From NCBI RefSeq assembly GCF_000400715.1, contig NZ_KE007346.1, positions 248,001 through 312,000 of the forward strand: a stretch of DNA of 64,000 nucleotides. The letters are read 5' to 3'. This DNA comes from Acinetobacter genomosp. 15BJ (GTDB lineage: Bacteria; Pseudomonadota; Gammaproteobacteria; Pseudomonadales; Moraxellaceae). Below are positions 1 through 10,133 of the stretch, one piece after another. The first letter of the stretch is position 1; each line of letters begins with the position of its first letter. The position numbers and the translations under genes are program-made. The notes beneath the pieces were generated by a model that ran no database searches, was not told the DNA's origin, and saw nothing but the letters and a program-made list of their open reading frames with translations.

Positions 1-697
1 GTAGATTTACATTACCCTTAACTGTTTGATAAACGCCACCTGCATAAAGATTTATGTTTGGTATAGGTTGATAACCAAATACCAGTGAAATATTTTGTGT
101 ATCCACTTCCACAGCAGTGTTACCAACACCTAAAGATGCATTTGCATCTGCAAGACCTTTTTGCATTGCAAGAAGAGGTTTGCTTGCTTCAGCCAAAACA
201 GCTTGAGTTGCTGCTTGCTGAGATAAGCCTTGAGACATTAATGTCCCAATTGCTTGTTTTGCAGCATCAGATTGCATATAAGCTGCTACTTTAGCCTTAC
301 CTGCATTGGCTAAAGCATCTAAACGATCTTGTGGTAAAACAGTATCAGCACCAGGGTTCGATACAAAAACGTTGTTGCCACTATATTGAGCATCGGCCCC
401 ATAAGGTTGGTCATAAAGAAGACCAAAAGAGAATTTATCAGTCAGTTGCAGTTTTAATGCTGCGCTAGGGAAATAATAATCATCACCCATATCGCCAATT
501 TTACGTGTAGTTGCTGATGTACCAGCTTCCTGACCTTTAACTGTTGGGTCTAAAACCGAAAGACCAGCTTCAAAATAGTTACCCGGCTGTAAAAATGCAG
601 ACATAGATTGACCTGAACGGTCTAACGCTGCTGCAAAAACTCCAGTTGCAGGTAGCGTTGCTAAGATCATGGCAGTGCTAAGATGTTTTAATTTCAT
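1..697 (-). CDS. FadL/OmpP1/TodX-family outer membrane transport protein (3' part missing)
   Basis: The gene runs off the left edge of the window, so only about the first 232 codons are visible. The protein starts MKLKHLSTAMILATLPATG, a typical cleavable signal peptide (basic start, hydrophobic core, an Ala-X-Ala type end near FAAA). The mature part has alternating beta-barrel strands such as FSFGLLYDQPYGADAQY and ISLVFGYQP, with an Ala/Gln-rich helical insertion (about residues 125-190) between them. That arrangement fits the FadL family, which carries long-chain fatty acids or other hydrophobic compounds across the outer membrane. The substrate cannot be read from this fragment. The gene is divergent from kdpA. 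Confidence 0.75.
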   Translation of the reverse strand, partial: MKLKHLSTAMILATLPATGVFAAALDRSGQSMSAFLQPGNYFEAGLSVLDPTVKGQEAGTSATTRKIGDMGDDYYFPSAALKLQLTDKFSFGLLYDQPYGADAQYSGNNVFVSNPGADTVLPQDRLDALANAGKAKVAAYMQSDAAKQAIGTLMSQGLSQQAATQAVLAEASKPLLAMQKGLADANASLGVGNTAVEVDTQNISLVFGYQPIPNINLYAGGVYQTVKGNVNL

Positions 698-1088
698 TGT
701 AATCTTTCCTTGAACTTCAAGATTCTTAAGTGTTAAGAAGCTATGATCTGACAACAAAAAAGTTATCTATCGTGATTGGCTATAACTTCATGTAACAAAA
801 ATACCATAATTAAAATAAGAGTAAATGTTCTAAATGAACTAAGCAGTACGCTAGATTAGATGAAAATGGATAAAAATAAATCTTAAAAAATTTATATACA
901 TATGTGTTTTTATTTGTAAAATAATGATAAATATAAATTATTATTTTAAAATAATAATCGTTCTTTTTTGCATTTTTCCCAAAAAAGTTTTTTATTTGGT
1001 CAAAGATTTTTTGTAAAAAATGAGATTTATTTCTCCATATTTTCTTTTTAGGTAAAAATTTCAGCGCATTAGAACACCGTTGAATAAT
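698..1088. other. AT-rich intergenic region between fadL-like gene and kdp promoter
   Basis: No coding frame is supported here. The stretch is strongly AT-rich and holds a perfect 20-bp A/T-only palindrome at 938-957 (TTATTATTTT and its reverse complement). It must contain the divergent promoter of the fadL-like gene. No kdpF-like small membrane ORF was found ahead of kdpA. Confidence 0.5.
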
Positions 1089-1128
1089 TTTACGCAGAAT
1101 TTACGTTTACTGGTTTTTTCAATATAGA
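1089..1128 (+). promoter_or_regulatory. Candidate kdp promoter with KdpE-type direct repeat
   Basis: Two copies of TTTACG start at 1089 and 1100, exactly 11 bp apart, the one-turn spacing expected for a tandem OmpR-family dimer. The second copy sits where a -35 would be, with a 17-bp spacer to TATAGA (1123-1128) as a possible -10. A third TTTACG lies at 1132-1137. The E. coli KdpE site, as I recall it, has the related form TTTATA-N5-TTTACA. Assignment to KdpE is inference from that likeness and from the position 45 bp upstream of kdpA. Confidence 0.55.
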
Positions 1129-1173
1129 GAATTTACGTCCTTCATTTCCATACTAAAGCTGACCTATTTTTAA

Positions 1174-2883
1174 ATGGCATATGCTATGTGGGAATTTATT
1201 TCTGTATTTGTCCTTTCATTGTTGTTGGCTTATCCGCTAGGTGCTTATCTTGCAGATGTGATGCAAGCAAAGCCAATGAAAAGTGACGCATTCTTTAAAT
1301 GGATTGAACAACCCATTTATGCTGTGTTGGGTGTCAAGCGTAGTGGAATGAATTGGCGACAATATTTAACGGCATTTGTGCTCAGTAATATTTTACTGCT
1401 TGCTGCAAGCGTCACCATTTTAATGACTCAAGCATGGTTACCACTCAACCCTGATCATATTCCGAATATGAATTGGGATCTGGCTTTACATACCACCATT
1501 TCATTTCTAACCAATACCAACCAGCAACATTATTCAGGACAGGCTCAACTGTCTTATTTATCACAAATGACCGTAATTGTTGGATTGCAATATTTGTCTC
1601 CAATTATTGGGCTGGCTTTATTGGTTGCAATGTTAAGGGCTTTATTCCTGCAATCACGTCAAGCGGAAGATTCAGATCAAAAGAATTGGAATCATATTAA
1701 TCTAGGTAATTATTGGATGGATATCATTCGACCATTATTTCGGTTCTTTATTCCATTAGGTCTTATTTTTTCTTTGCTACTGACCTTTCAAGGTGTCCCA
1801 GCAACACTATCCGCAGGTCCAACGGCGCAGGTGTTGGAACAAAGTACAGAAGTACAAACCCAACATATTCCGCTTGGTCCTGTTGCACCCATGGTTGCAA
1901 TTAAACAGCTTGGTAGTAATGGTGGGGGGTGGTATGGCCCGAACAGTAGTGTGCCGTTAGAGAACCCGACACCTTTTTCCAATGTGATTGAAATGATCGC
2001 GATCTTACTGATTCCGTTGTCGGCAGTATTTATGGTTGGGCGATTTATTCAACGTAAGAAATTGATGTGGATGATTTTTGGCACCATGTTGCTGATGTCA
2101 TTGGCTTCAACCTCACTGACTTTCTGGACCGAAAAATCATCTTTAAGTGTTAATGCTGGGTTGATGGAAGGCAAGGAAGTCCGCTTTGGTACAGAGGCAT
2201 CGGCATTGTGGGGAAGCTTGACCACGCAAGTGAATAACGGTTCGGTCAATATGATGCATGATTCTGCATCGCCACTGACGGGATTGGTTGAACTATGCAA
2301 TATGTTGATCAATGCCATTTGGGGTGGCATCGGGTGTGGGCTATTACAGTTCTTTATTTATCTGTTTTTAGCGGTATTTATCGCAGGTCTGATGACGGGA
2401 CGTACACCTGAGTTGTTTGGCCGAAAAATTGAAGTGACTGAAATTAAGTTATTAGCACTGGTGATTCTATTACAGCCTGTGGTGATTCTTGGCTTGACTG
2501 CCATCGCAATTGCTTTCCCATCCATTACAGGGAATTCAAATCCAGCATTTCACGGCATCAGCCAAGTATTTTATGAATATGTCTCTGCCTATGCCAACAA
2601 TGGCTCAGGTTTTGAAGGCTTAGGTGATAACACCTTATGGTGGAATCTAAGCGCTAGTATCGCTTTATTGGCAGGCCGTTACAGCGTGTTAATCATTCCA
2701 GTTTTGATCGCAGTCAGTTTGGCAACCAAACCCCAAGCAGCCGAAAGCAAAGGTTCTTTACATATTGAGTCACCGACATTTGCACTGACCTTGATTGGGA
2801 TCGTGTTGATTCTGACCTTATTGCAATTCATGCCAGTGTTGGTGATCGGACCAATTGCTGACTACTTGTCTATAAAAGTTTAA
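1174..2883 (+). CDS. kdpA: Potassium-transporting ATPase, potassium-binding subunit KdpA
   Basis: KdpA is the channel-like inner membrane subunit of the high-affinity KdpFABC potassium pump. The 569-residue protein is close to the 557 residues of E. coli KdpA and keeps its marks: PLGAYLA at the N-terminus, [19 protein letters not shown] as the first selectivity-filter region, the [12 protein letters not shown] loop near residue 250 and [11 protein letters not shown] near residue 470. About ten hydrophobic segments are visible. No strong ribosome-binding site precedes the ATG at 1174; an ATG four codons later (1186) is an alternative. It is first in kdpABCDE, with a 16-nt gap to kdpB. Confidence 0.97.
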   Translation: MAYAMWEFISVFVLSLLLAYPLGAYLADVMQAKPMKSDAFFKWIEQPIYAVLGVKRSGMNWRQYLTAFVLSNILLLAASVTILMTQAWLPLNPDHIPNMNWDLALHTTISFLTNTNQQHYSGQAQLSYLSQMTVIVGLQYLSPIIGLALLVAMLRALFLQSRQAEDSDQKNWNHINLGNYWMDIIRPLFRFFIPLGLIFSLLLTFQGVPATLSAGPTAQVLEQSTEVQTQHIPLGPVAPMVAIKQLGSNGGGWYGPNSSVPLENPTPFSNVIEMIAILLIPLSAVFMVGRFIQRKKLMWMIFGTMLLMSLASTSLTFWTEKSSLSVNAGLMEGKEVRFGTEASALWGSLTTQVNNGSVNMMHDSASPLTGLVELCNMLINAIWGGIGCGLLQFFIYLFLAVFIAGLMTGRTPELFGRKIEVTEIKLLALVILLQPVVILGLTAIAIAFPSITGNSNPAFHGISQVFYEYVSAYANNGSGFEGLGDNTLWWNLSASIALLAGRYSVLIIPVLIAVSLATKPQAAESKGSLHIESPTFALTLIGIVLILTLLQFMPVLVIGPIADYLSIKV

Positions 2884-2899
2884 GTGTGGAGCAAGCACA

Positions 2900-4912
2900 A
2901 TGAAACATTCAAATGCGACACAACAGATGGATATTTTGAATAAAGAAATTATTCAACAAACCTTTCATAAGTTGTTGCCACAGTACGCTTTTAAAAATCC
3001 AGTGATGGCATGTGTCTGGGTGGGAACAATCTTAACGATTGTCGCAACCTTGATGGGCAGTACCAGCTTCGGTTTTGGTTTGGTACTGAGCTTGATTTTA
3101 TTGGTTACGGTCTTATTTGCGAATTATGCAGAAGCGGTTGCAGAAGCTAAAGGTCGCGGACAAGCCGCATCATTGCGTCAGGCACGTGAAAACTTAACCG
3201 CAAATCGTATCCTCGATTTAAATGCCGTACCAAATACGATTTCTGCCAATCTACTTAAAAAAGATGATCTTGTCGTTGTTAAAGCAGGTGAGATAGTCCC
3301 TGCAGATGGTGAGATTATTCAGGGTTTTGCCACAATCAATGAATCAGCTGTTACTGGTGAGTCTGCGCCAGTATTGCGTGAAGCTAATACTGACCGTTCA
3401 GGAGTGATTGGTGGTACTAAAGTTTTGTCAGATGAAATTATTATTCGGGTAAGTAATGAGGCAGGTCACAGTTTCCTAGACCGCATGATTGCCTTGGTTG
3501 AAGGCGCCAACCGCCAAAAAACACCAAATGAGATCGCGTTGAGTATTTTACTCAATATCATGACCATTACTTTTATTGTGGTGGTGGCAAGCTTACCTTT
3601 TATTGGTTCAATGGTCGGGATCAAAATCAGTATCGTCTTGTTGATTGCACTGTTGGTCTGTTTGATTCCAACGACGATTGGGGGCTTGCTCCCTGCGATC
3701 GGGATCGCAGGGATGAACCGTGCGTTGAAAGCCAACGTCTTAGCCAAATCAGGTAAAGCGGTCGAAGTTGCGGGTGATATTGATGTGTTGCTCCTAGACA
3801 AAACAGGCACGATTACCTATGGAGACCGTCAAGCTACAGCCTTTTATCCATTGGCGGGTGTGAGTCCAAGTGAGTTGCGCCAAGCTGCAATGCTGACCTC
3901 TTTTGCCGACCCAACCCCTGAAGGTAAATCGGTGGTGAGTTTAGGTAAAGAAATGGGTGAGAGCATTCGTGAGCCTCAAGATGCCGAATTCATCCAGTTT
4001 AGTGCGTCAACACGTTTATCTGGGGTGGACTTGGTAACAGGACAAAAGATTCGAAAAGGCGCTGTCGATGCGATCCTTAAATTTACCCATCAAGAGATCA
4101 AAGACAATGTCGAACTGAAAACTCGTGTCGAACAAGTCGCCTCTAAAGGAGCAACCCCTCTAGTCGTGGCTTCAAATCACAGTATTTTAGGGGTGATTGA
4201 ACTATCCGATGTGATCAAACAAGGCATTAAAGAACGTTTTGCACTGTTACGTGAGATGGGTATCAAAACCATTATGGTCACAGGCGACAATCCGTTGACT
4301 GCGGCAGCGATTGCTGCGGAAGCTGGGGTGGATGATTATATTGCTGAAGCAAGACCTGAAGATAAATTGGCCTGCATTCGGAAAGAGCAAGCCGCTGGTA
4401 AATTGGTGGCGATGGTCGGTGACGGAACCAATGATGCGCCAGCTCTGGCACAGGCGGATATTGGTTTAGCGATGAACTCTGGTACACAGGCTGCCAAGGA
4501 AGCAGGCAACATGGTGGACTTGGATTCCGATCCAACCAAATTGCTGGATGTGGTAGAAATTGGGAAGCAGCAATTGATCACCCGTGGCGCCTTAACTACT
4601 TTTTCCTTGGCAAATGATGTATCCAAGTACTTTGTGATTTTACCTGCACTGTTTGCAGTGGCAATTCCACAACTTGGGGTACTCAATGTCCTACAGTTAA
4701 GTAGCCCTAGCAGTGCGGTAATTTCAGCATTGATTTTTAATGCACTGATTATTCCAATGTTGATCCCATTGGCATTAAGAGGGGTGCAATTTAAGCCAGC
4801 CAGTGCGTTGCAATTGTTACGCCGTAATATGCTGATTTATGGTGTAGGTGGAGTGATCTTTCCGTTTATTGCCATCAAATTAATTGACCTTATTGTGTCA
4901 TTGTGGATTTAG
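2900..4912 (+). CDS. kdpB: Potassium-transporting P-type ATPase, catalytic subunit KdpB
   Basis: KdpB hydrolyses ATP to energise potassium entry through KdpA. The 670-residue protein has the P-type ATPase motifs in order: TGES in the actuator domain (about residues 152-155), the phosphorylation motif DKTGT with Asp300, KGA in the nucleotide-binding domain, MVTGDN, and the hinge [13 protein letters not shown]- and C-terminal hydrophobic segments frame the cytosolic domains. The length agrees with the family (E. coli 682). A GGAG ribosome-binding site lies 9 nt before the ATG. The gene is in the kdp operon, 9 nt before kdpC. Confidence 0.98.
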   Translation: MKHSNATQQMDILNKEIIQQTFHKLLPQYAFKNPVMACVWVGTILTIVATLMGSTSFGFGLVLSLILLVTVLFANYAEAVAEAKGRGQAASLRQARENLTANRILDLNAVPNTISANLLKKDDLVVVKAGEIVPADGEIIQGFATINESAVTGESAPVLREANTDRSGVIGGTKVLSDEIIIRVSNEAGHSFLDRMIALVEGANRQKTPNEIALSILLNIMTITFIVVVASLPFIGSMVGIKISIVLLIALLVCLIPTTIGGLLPAIGIAGMNRALKANVLAKSGKAVEVAGDIDVLLLDKTGTITYGDRQATAFYPLAGVSPSELRQAAMLTSFADPTPEGKSVVSLGKEMGESIREPQDAEFIQFSASTRLSGVDLVTGQKIRKGAVDAILKFTHQEIKDNVELKTRVEQVASKGATPLVVASNHSILGVIELSDVIKQGIKERFALLREMGIKTIMVTGDNPLTAAAIAAEAGVDDYIAEARPEDKLACIRKEQAAGKLVAMVGDGTNDAPALAQADIGLAMNSGTQAAKEAGNMVDLDSDPTKLLDVVEIGKQQLITRGALTTFSLANDVSKYFVILPALFAVAIPQLGVLNVLQLSSPSSAVISALIFNALIIPMLIPLALRGVQFKPASALQLLRRNMLIYGVGGVIFPFIAIKLIDLIVSLWI

Positions 4913-4921
4913 GAGTGAGAG

Positions 4922-5557
4922 ATGAATACTTTATTGAATCATGAGCAATTGAATCAACAGGATCTAAAATTATCCAATCCAGTACATTCGATCTTACGTC
5001 CAAGCGTTGGTTTGATCTTGGTGGGGTTCCTTGTCGCAGGTGTGTTGTATTCTACTGTGAGCGTATCAATTGCCCAGTTGATTTTTCCGAAGCAGGCCAA
5101 TGGTAGCTTAATTGAACTTGATGGCAGAATTGTTGGTTCAAGTTTGGTGGGACAAAATTTTGTTGGTGCACAATATTTTCATGGTCGCCCCAGTGCGGTA
5201 AGTTACAATGTTGATGGGATGGCGGGAAGTAATTTGGCGGTCTCTAATCCTGATTTACAAAAACAAATTAAGGAAAGAACAGTGCAATTTGCCCAGAATA
5301 ATCATATTTCAGAGCAACAAGTACCGAACGATATGGTCACAGCATCAGGCAGTGGAATTGATCCTGATATTTCACCTGAGAGTGCATTATTACAAGTGAA
5401 ACGGGTGGCCAAGCAACGTCATTTAGCAGAGCAGCAATTGCGAGATTTAGTGCAGCAACAGATTAAGCCTGCTCAGTTCAATCTCTATGGGCAAGCACGA
5501 GTCAATGTGCTACAGCTGAATCTAGCCCTAGATCAATTGTCATCTACACCTCGTTGA
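4922..5557 (+). CDS. kdpC: Potassium-transporting ATPase subunit KdpC
   Basis: KdpC is the single-span subunit that assists ATP binding by KdpB. The 211-residue protein has one membrane segment near residues 32-55 (VGLILVGFLVAGVLYSTVSV) and then a periplasmic part with family motifs: GSLIELDGRIVGSSLVGQ, FHGRPSA, GSNLAVSNPDL, DMVTASGSGIDPDISPESA, and a C-terminal LYGQARVNVLQLNLAL. It is slightly longer than E. coli KdpC (190 residues), owing to a longer cytosolic N-terminus. A GGAG site precedes the ATG. Gap to kdpD is 13 nt. Confidence 0.96.
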   Translation: MNTLLNHEQLNQQDLKLSNPVHSILRPSVGLILVGFLVAGVLYSTVSVSIAQLIFPKQANGSLIELDGRIVGSSLVGQNFVGAQYFHGRPSAVSYNVDGMAGSNLAVSNPDLQKQIKERTVQFAQNNHISEQQVPNDMVTASGSGIDPDISPESALLQVKRVAKQRHLAEQQLRDLVQQQIKPAQFNLYGQARVNVLQLNLALDQLSSTPR

Positions 5558-5570
5558 TAGAGTCTAATTT

Positions 5571-8219
5571 ATGCAGATTGACCGTAATAACAAAGCAGAT
5601 GCATGGTTGGCTCATAGTCAACGTGAACAATCTGGACGTTTAACCATTTTCTTGGGTGCAGCACCAGGTGTAGGTAAAACCTATGCCATGCTGACTCGAG
5701 CACATGAACTGATGCAGCAAGGGCAACATGTGATGGTTGGGATTGTAGAAACCCACGGTCGATCTGATACTGAACGTTTGATTCAAGGACTCAATGTTAT
5801 TCCAAGAAAGGCAGTGGAGTATCAAGGCCGGATGCTGGAAGAGATGGATCTTGATCAAATCCTCAAATTAAAGCCTGAAATTGTGTTGGTGGATGAACTC
5901 GCACATCGTAATGTACCAAATAGCCGACATGAATATCGCTGGCAAGATGTGAATGAGTTATTAGATGCAGGCATTGATGTCTATAGCACTTTAAATATTC
6001 AGCATCTAGAGAGTCTGAACGATGTGGTTTATCAAATTACAGGCATTCGGGTTAGTGAAACAGTTCCCGATGCATTATTAAAACGTTTGAAAGACATTCG
6101 TCTGGTTGATTTGCCTGTTCCTGAATTATTAGAACGCATGAATCATGGCAAGATTTATTTCGCTGATGTTGCTCCTCAAGCATTACAAGGATTTTTTAAA
6201 CCCGCACATTTAACTGCTTTACGTGATCTGGCGATTCAAACGGTTGCAGGGCAAGTGGAAATTGATTATCGGGAGAAGTTTGTTGCGCAAGGGCAGATCA
6301 TCCCGATCCAAAATCATGTGATGTTGGCGATTGATGGTTCAGAGTTTTCTGAAGATCTGGTACGGCGGGCACATCGTATTGCAGAAAGACGCAATGCAAT
6401 GTGGAGTGTGATCTCGATCCAAAAGAGCCAGAAAACCACAACACAGACATTAGCCGTGACCAAAGCATTCAACTTGGCACGTAAGCTGGGTGCCGATACC
6501 TATTTATTACATAGTAATCATATTGCATCGACCATTTTACAGGCGGCCTATGATTATGGTGCATCCAATATTTTACTCGGTAAAAGTCCTAAAAAGTCAC
6601 TTTGGCAACGTCTGTTCTCAGATCATATTGCCGACCAACTCTTAGAAAAACAGCATCCTTTTGAAATTACTTTTGTGCAACCGTTAAAAGCGAAAGCGAA
6701 TGAAACCAAGCTACAAACTGATCGGGTTGGTGCTGCTTGGTTGGAACAAGGCTTGGCTTTTAATCCACGTGAGATTATTGAGAGTATTCTGATTGTCTTA
6801 TTGGGCTTAATTGCGGCAACGGTGAGTGATCACTTTATTGGTTATAGCGAATTGGCTTTAATTTTTGTGGTTACCGTGCTGGTGGTTGCGATGCGGGCGA
6901 GGATGTTGATTACCATTTTGAGTGTGGTGATTTGCTTCTTGCTGTATAACTATTTCTTTATTGAACCGCGATTTACACTTCGAATTAGTGCGGAACGTGG
7001 TGTGATCACCATTGTCATCTTTATTGCTTCGGCCTTGTTAGTGGGGCGCTTAGCCAATCAGTTACGCGCTCAGGTGCTCAGTTTACGTGCTGCCAATTCA
7101 GTGTCTTTACAAATGCAGGAGTTGGAGCGGAAATTATCCAGTTGTGTTGATATTGAACAGGTTTTAAATATTGCCAAGCAACATCTAGAAAGTTCTCTAA
7201 ATGCAACGGTGTGGTTGAGAATTGGTACACAGGAATTAGGCGATAGCAGTTTATTAAATGAAAAAGACCAGATCGCGGCCAATTGGACTCAGAAAAATGC
7301 CAAGCCTTGTGGGCGCTTTACCAATACGCTAACTCAATCCGAATGGTGGTTTAATCCACTGAATCTGGTGGGAGGTTATGGGGTGATTGCACTTCGGTTT
7401 AATCAAAAAACCGAAATCATCAGTTTTGAGCAGCAGCGTTTGGCTGAACTGATGATCGATGATATTGCGCAAACCACTTCACGGGTGCAACTGTCTTTAC
7501 AGCTAGAAAACTCCCGCGTGGTTGCTGAAACTGAAAAGTTACGTTCAGCATTATTGTCATCGGTCTCCCATGATTTACGCTCACCTTTGGCTGCTATGAT
7601 TGGCTCGGCGGATAGTCTGAAATACTATGGTGAGCAGATGTCAGCGGATGATCGTGAAAGCTTACTGGATACCATTCATGTTGAAGGTGAACGGCTGGAT
7701 CGCTATATTCAAAACTTACTGGATATGACCCGACTCGGTCATCAAGGTTTGAGTCTAAGTCGCGACTGGATTGGGGTGGAAGAACTGATTGGTTCTGCGA
7801 CGCAGCGACTGAAACGCTATCAGCCCAAGGTTACTATTGACGTCGCAATGACAGATGACTTGCCGCAATTGCATGTACATCCTGCCTTGATTGAACAGGC
7901 CATTTTTAATGTGCTGGAAAATGCAGCCAAGTTTTCACCCGATGATGTACCGATTGAGGTGAGGATTCGACAACAAGATCAGTTTTTGCAAATTGATATT
8001 ATAGATCAAGGGATTGGAATTCCAGAAGATGAGCGAGAGCAAATCTTTGATATGTTCTATACCATGCAACGTGGTGATCGCGGTAAAACAGGAACCGGAT
8101 TAGGTCTTACGATTGTCAAAGCGATTATTGGGGCACATATGGGAAGTATTGAAGCTTTGGCCGGTACATATGGTCACGGCACCTTAATTAGAATACGATT
8201 ACCACTGCATCAGGATTAA
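5571..8219 (+). CDS. kdpD: Osmosensitive potassium sensor histidine kinase KdpD
   Basis: KdpD senses low potassium or osmotic stress and phosphorylates KdpE. The 882 residues show the full architecture: an N-terminal KdpD domain with Walker A GAAPGVGKT (about 29-37) and LVDELAH, a universal-stress-protein-like domain (about 245-365, HVMLAIDGSEFSEDLV), four clustered membrane segments (about 400-500), a GAF-like linker, and a HisKA/HATPase core with SVSHDLRSPLAA (His667) and the boxes NVLENAAKFS, DQGIGIPE and GTGLGLTIV. It is immediately upstream of kdpE (11-nt gap), so sensor, regulator and pump are probably co-transcribed. Confidence 0.97.
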   Translation: MQIDRNNKADAWLAHSQREQSGRLTIFLGAAPGVGKTYAMLTRAHELMQQGQHVMVGIVETHGRSDTERLIQGLNVIPRKAVEYQGRMLEEMDLDQILKLKPEIVLVDELAHRNVPNSRHEYRWQDVNELLDAGIDVYSTLNIQHLESLNDVVYQITGIRVSETVPDALLKRLKDIRLVDLPVPELLERMNHGKIYFADVAPQALQGFFKPAHLTALRDLAIQTVAGQVEIDYREKFVAQGQIIPIQNHVMLAIDGSEFSEDLVRRAHRIAERRNAMWSVISIQKSQKTTTQTLAVTKAFNLARKLGADTYLLHSNHIASTILQAAYDYGASNILLGKSPKKSLWQRLFSDHIADQLLEKQHPFEITFVQPLKAKANETKLQTDRVGAAWLEQGLAFNPREIIESILIVLLGLIAATVSDHFIGYSELALIFVVTVLVVAMRARMLITILSVVICFLLYNYFFIEPRFTLRISAERGVITIVIFIASALLVGRLANQLRAQVLSLRAANSVSLQMQELERKLSSCVDIEQVLNIAKQHLESSLNATVWLRIGTQELGDSSLLNEKDQIAANWTQKNAKPCGRFTNTLTQSEWWFNPLNLVGGYGVIALRFNQKTEIISFEQQRLAELMIDDIAQTTSRVQLSLQLENSRVVAETEKLRSALLSSVSHDLRSPLAAMIGSADSLKYYGEQMSADDRESLLDTIHVEGERLDRYIQNLLDMTRLGHQGLSLSRDWIGVEELIGSATQRLKRYQPKVTIDVAMTDDLPQLHVHPALIEQAIFNVLENAAKFSPDDVPIEVRIRQQDQFLQIDIIDQGIGIPEDEREQIFDMFYTMQRGDRGKTGTGLGLTIVKAIIGAHMGSIEALAGTYGHGTLIRIRLPLHQD

Positions 8220-8230
8220 AATTATCATCT

Positions 8231-8929
8231 ATGCCACAAACATTAAATTCTCAAGCATCTATTCTGATTATTGATGATGAGCCCCAAATTCGGAAGTTTT
8301 TAGACATCGCCTTACGTGCACAGGGCTATCAGGTACATGTGGCCGAAAATGGGATGAAAGGGTTGGAGAGCTTGGCAACGCGTGGAGCAGATTTGTTGAT
8401 TCTGGATCTGGGCCTGCCGGATATGGATGGGCAGGCGGTATTGCTTGAGTTGCGACAATGGTCAGATACTCCTGTGATTGTATTGTCAGCTCGTCCAGAT
8501 GAAAATCAAAAAATTAAACTGTTAGATGCTGGAGCGAATGACTATGTCACCAAGCCATTTAGCATTCAGGAGTTATGTGCTCGTATTCGTGTGATGTTCC
8601 GCAATAAGCCACAACAGGCAGAACACAATCTGATGTTTAATGATGGACAGCTTTGGGTTGACGTGGCTGAGCATGCAGCCAAACTGGCAGGTGAGGACAT
8701 TACTTTAACCAAAAAAGAATTTCAGTTGCTGACTTTATTGATTCGTCATCAGGGCAAGATTGTCACACAAAAACAAATCATGACCGAGTTATGGGGCATT
8801 ACTCATGAAGAGGATACCCATTATCTTCGCATCTTGGTGAAAAAGCTTAGAACCAAAATCGGCGATTCTGCTGTTACGCCAAAGTATATTTTTACCATTG
8901 CGGGCGTAGGGCTGCGGTTTTGCGAATAA
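8231..8929 (+). CDS. kdpE: Response regulator KdpE, OmpR family
   Basis: KdpE is the DNA-binding partner of KdpD and activates kdp transcription. The 232-residue protein has a receiver domain with the acidic pair in IIDDEPQ, phospho-acceptor Asp59 in LILDLGLPDMDG, a Ser in VIVLSARPD and Lys in YVTKPF. The C-terminal winged helix has TLTKKEFQLLTLLIRHQGKIV and HYLRILVKKLRTKIG. It is last in the kdp operon. Its likely target is the TTTACG direct repeat upstream of kdpA. Confidence 0.96.
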   Translation: MPQTLNSQASILIIDDEPQIRKFLDIALRAQGYQVHVAENGMKGLESLATRGADLLILDLGLPDMDGQAVLLELRQWSDTPVIVLSARPDENQKIKLLDAGANDYVTKPFSIQELCARIRVMFRNKPQQAEHNLMFNDGQLWVDVAEHAAKLAGEDITLTKKEFQLLTLLIRHQGKIVTQKQIMTELWGITHEEDTHYLRILVKKLRTKIGDSAVTPKYIFTIAGVGLRFCE

Positions 8930-9075
8930 TCTGGATTAAGTTGAGCTAATTATTTGGATTATAAAATTATTTATAATGATTTAAAGCTAAAGCTTGAATC
9001 GTAAAATGTTAGATAGTTCACATTTTTTAAGCTATAATTTTCAAGTTTTTTAATCTTTATCTTGGTCAAGCGACA

Positions 9076-9747
9076 ATGAAAAAATTATTAGCGGTTACAG
9101 TATTCAGTGCTTTCGGCTTAATGGCCTGCTCAACGACAGAAACATCTAAATCAATTCAAAGTCCTCAAGTGACGGCAGCAGTTCAACAAATTAAATATAA
9201 CGGGGTGAAAGTACCTGTTTCGATTGGTAAGTTTGATAACCGTTCAAGTTATATGAGAGGCATCTTCTCTGATAATGTTGACCGTCTTGGTGGACAGGCA
9301 AAAACTATTTTAGAAACGCATCTACAGCAAACGGGTTATTTCTCTGTTTTAAATCGCGACAATTTGTCTGAACTCAAACAAGAAGTTGGTTATAGCAATA
9401 CTGCCCAAACCATTAAGGGTGCTCGATATGTGATTACTGGTGATGTGTCTGAATTTGGTCGCAAAGAAGTGGGTGATCAGCAATTATTCGGTATTTTAGG
9501 TCGCGGTAAACAGCAAATTGCATATGCCAAAGTGAATCTGAATATTGTGGATGTAAAAACCTCAGAAATTGTACATTCCGTGCAAGGTGCGGGGGAATAT
9601 GCATTGAGCGCACGTGAAGTACTCGGTTTTGGTTCTACCGCATCTTATGACTCAACCTTGAATGGTAAGGTGCTGGATTTAGCGGTACGTGAAGCGGTCA
9701 ATAATTTGGTGACTGATATTCAGAATAATCGTTGGACTGCGCAATAA
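9076..9747 (+). CDS. CsgG/HfaB-family outer membrane lipoprotein
   Basis: The 223-residue protein begins with a lipoprotein signal (MKKLLAVTVFSAFGLMAC, lipobox LMAC, Cys18). The mature part resembles the CsgG/HfaB domain: VPVSIGKFDNRSSY, the long middle helix region AKTILETHLQQTGYFSVLNRDNLSEL, GARYVITGDVSEFG, and VNLNIVDVKTSEIVHSVQGAGEYALS. In curli systems CsgG forms a secretion pore, but here no csg partners are present. Instead it is followed by two further small lipoprotein genes, an arrangement conserved in other proteobacteria including Neisseria (from memory). Function here is unknown; a structural or surface role of the trio is inference. Confidence 0.75.
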   Translation: MKKLLAVTVFSAFGLMACSTTETSKSIQSPQVTAAVQQIKYNGVKVPVSIGKFDNRSSYMRGIFSDNVDRLGGQAKTILETHLQQTGYFSVLNRDNLSELKQEVGYSNTAQTIKGARYVITGDVSEFGRKEVGDQQLFGILGRGKQQIAYAKVNLNIVDVKTSEIVHSVQGAGEYALSAREVLGFGSTASYDSTLNGKVLDLAVREAVNNLVTDIQNNRWTAQ

Positions 9748-9764
9748 GGCTGGACCGCTGTAAA

Positions 9765-10133
9765 ATGAAAAAAATTCTGTTCAGCAGTCTGATGACGATC
9801 GGCTTGGTTGGCTGTGCCGCGGGACCTCAACCTTTATATAGTTGGGGTTCTTATACACAACAGACTTATCTGATGTATAACCAGCCAGAAAAAGCCACTC
9901 CGAGTGCCCAAATCATTAAGTTAGAAGCGGAAATTGAAAAAGCCAAAGCGAAAAATCTGGCTGTTCCACCAGGCTTATATGCACATCTAGGATGGTTATC
10001 TTTACAAGTGAATAATGCGCAAAAAGCAGCTGAATATTTTCAATTGGAACGACAAGTTTATCCTGAATCTACGGTATTGATGGATCGGTTGTTGCGGAAA
10101 ATGAATGCCAATGTGGGATCGACGCAGCCATGA
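9765..10133 (+). CDS. DUF4810-like small lipoprotein
   Basis: The chosen start (9765) gives MKKILFSSLMTIGLVGC, a clear lipoprotein signal with lipobox LVGC and Cys17. An upstream in-frame ATG at 9732 would overlap the previous gene and put charged residues before the signal. The 122-residue product has PQPLYSWGSYTQQTYLMY just after the Cys and a tetratricopeptide-like C-terminal helix pair (GLYAHLGWLSLQVNNAQKAA). This matches the DUF4810 lipoproteins found beside CsgG-like and GNA1162-like genes. Its stop overlaps the next start by four bases (ATGA). Confidence 0.7.
   Translation: MKKILFSSLMTIGLVGCAAGPQPLYSWGSYTQQTYLMYNQPEKATPSAQIIKLEAEIEKAKAKNLAVPPGLYAHLGWLSLQVNNAQKAAEYFQLERQVYPESTVLMDRLLRKMNANVGSTQP

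Noticed and set aside
1100..1173. kdpF small gene upstream of kdpA
   Set aside because: No ATG-initiated hydrophobic frame of about 30 codons was found there.
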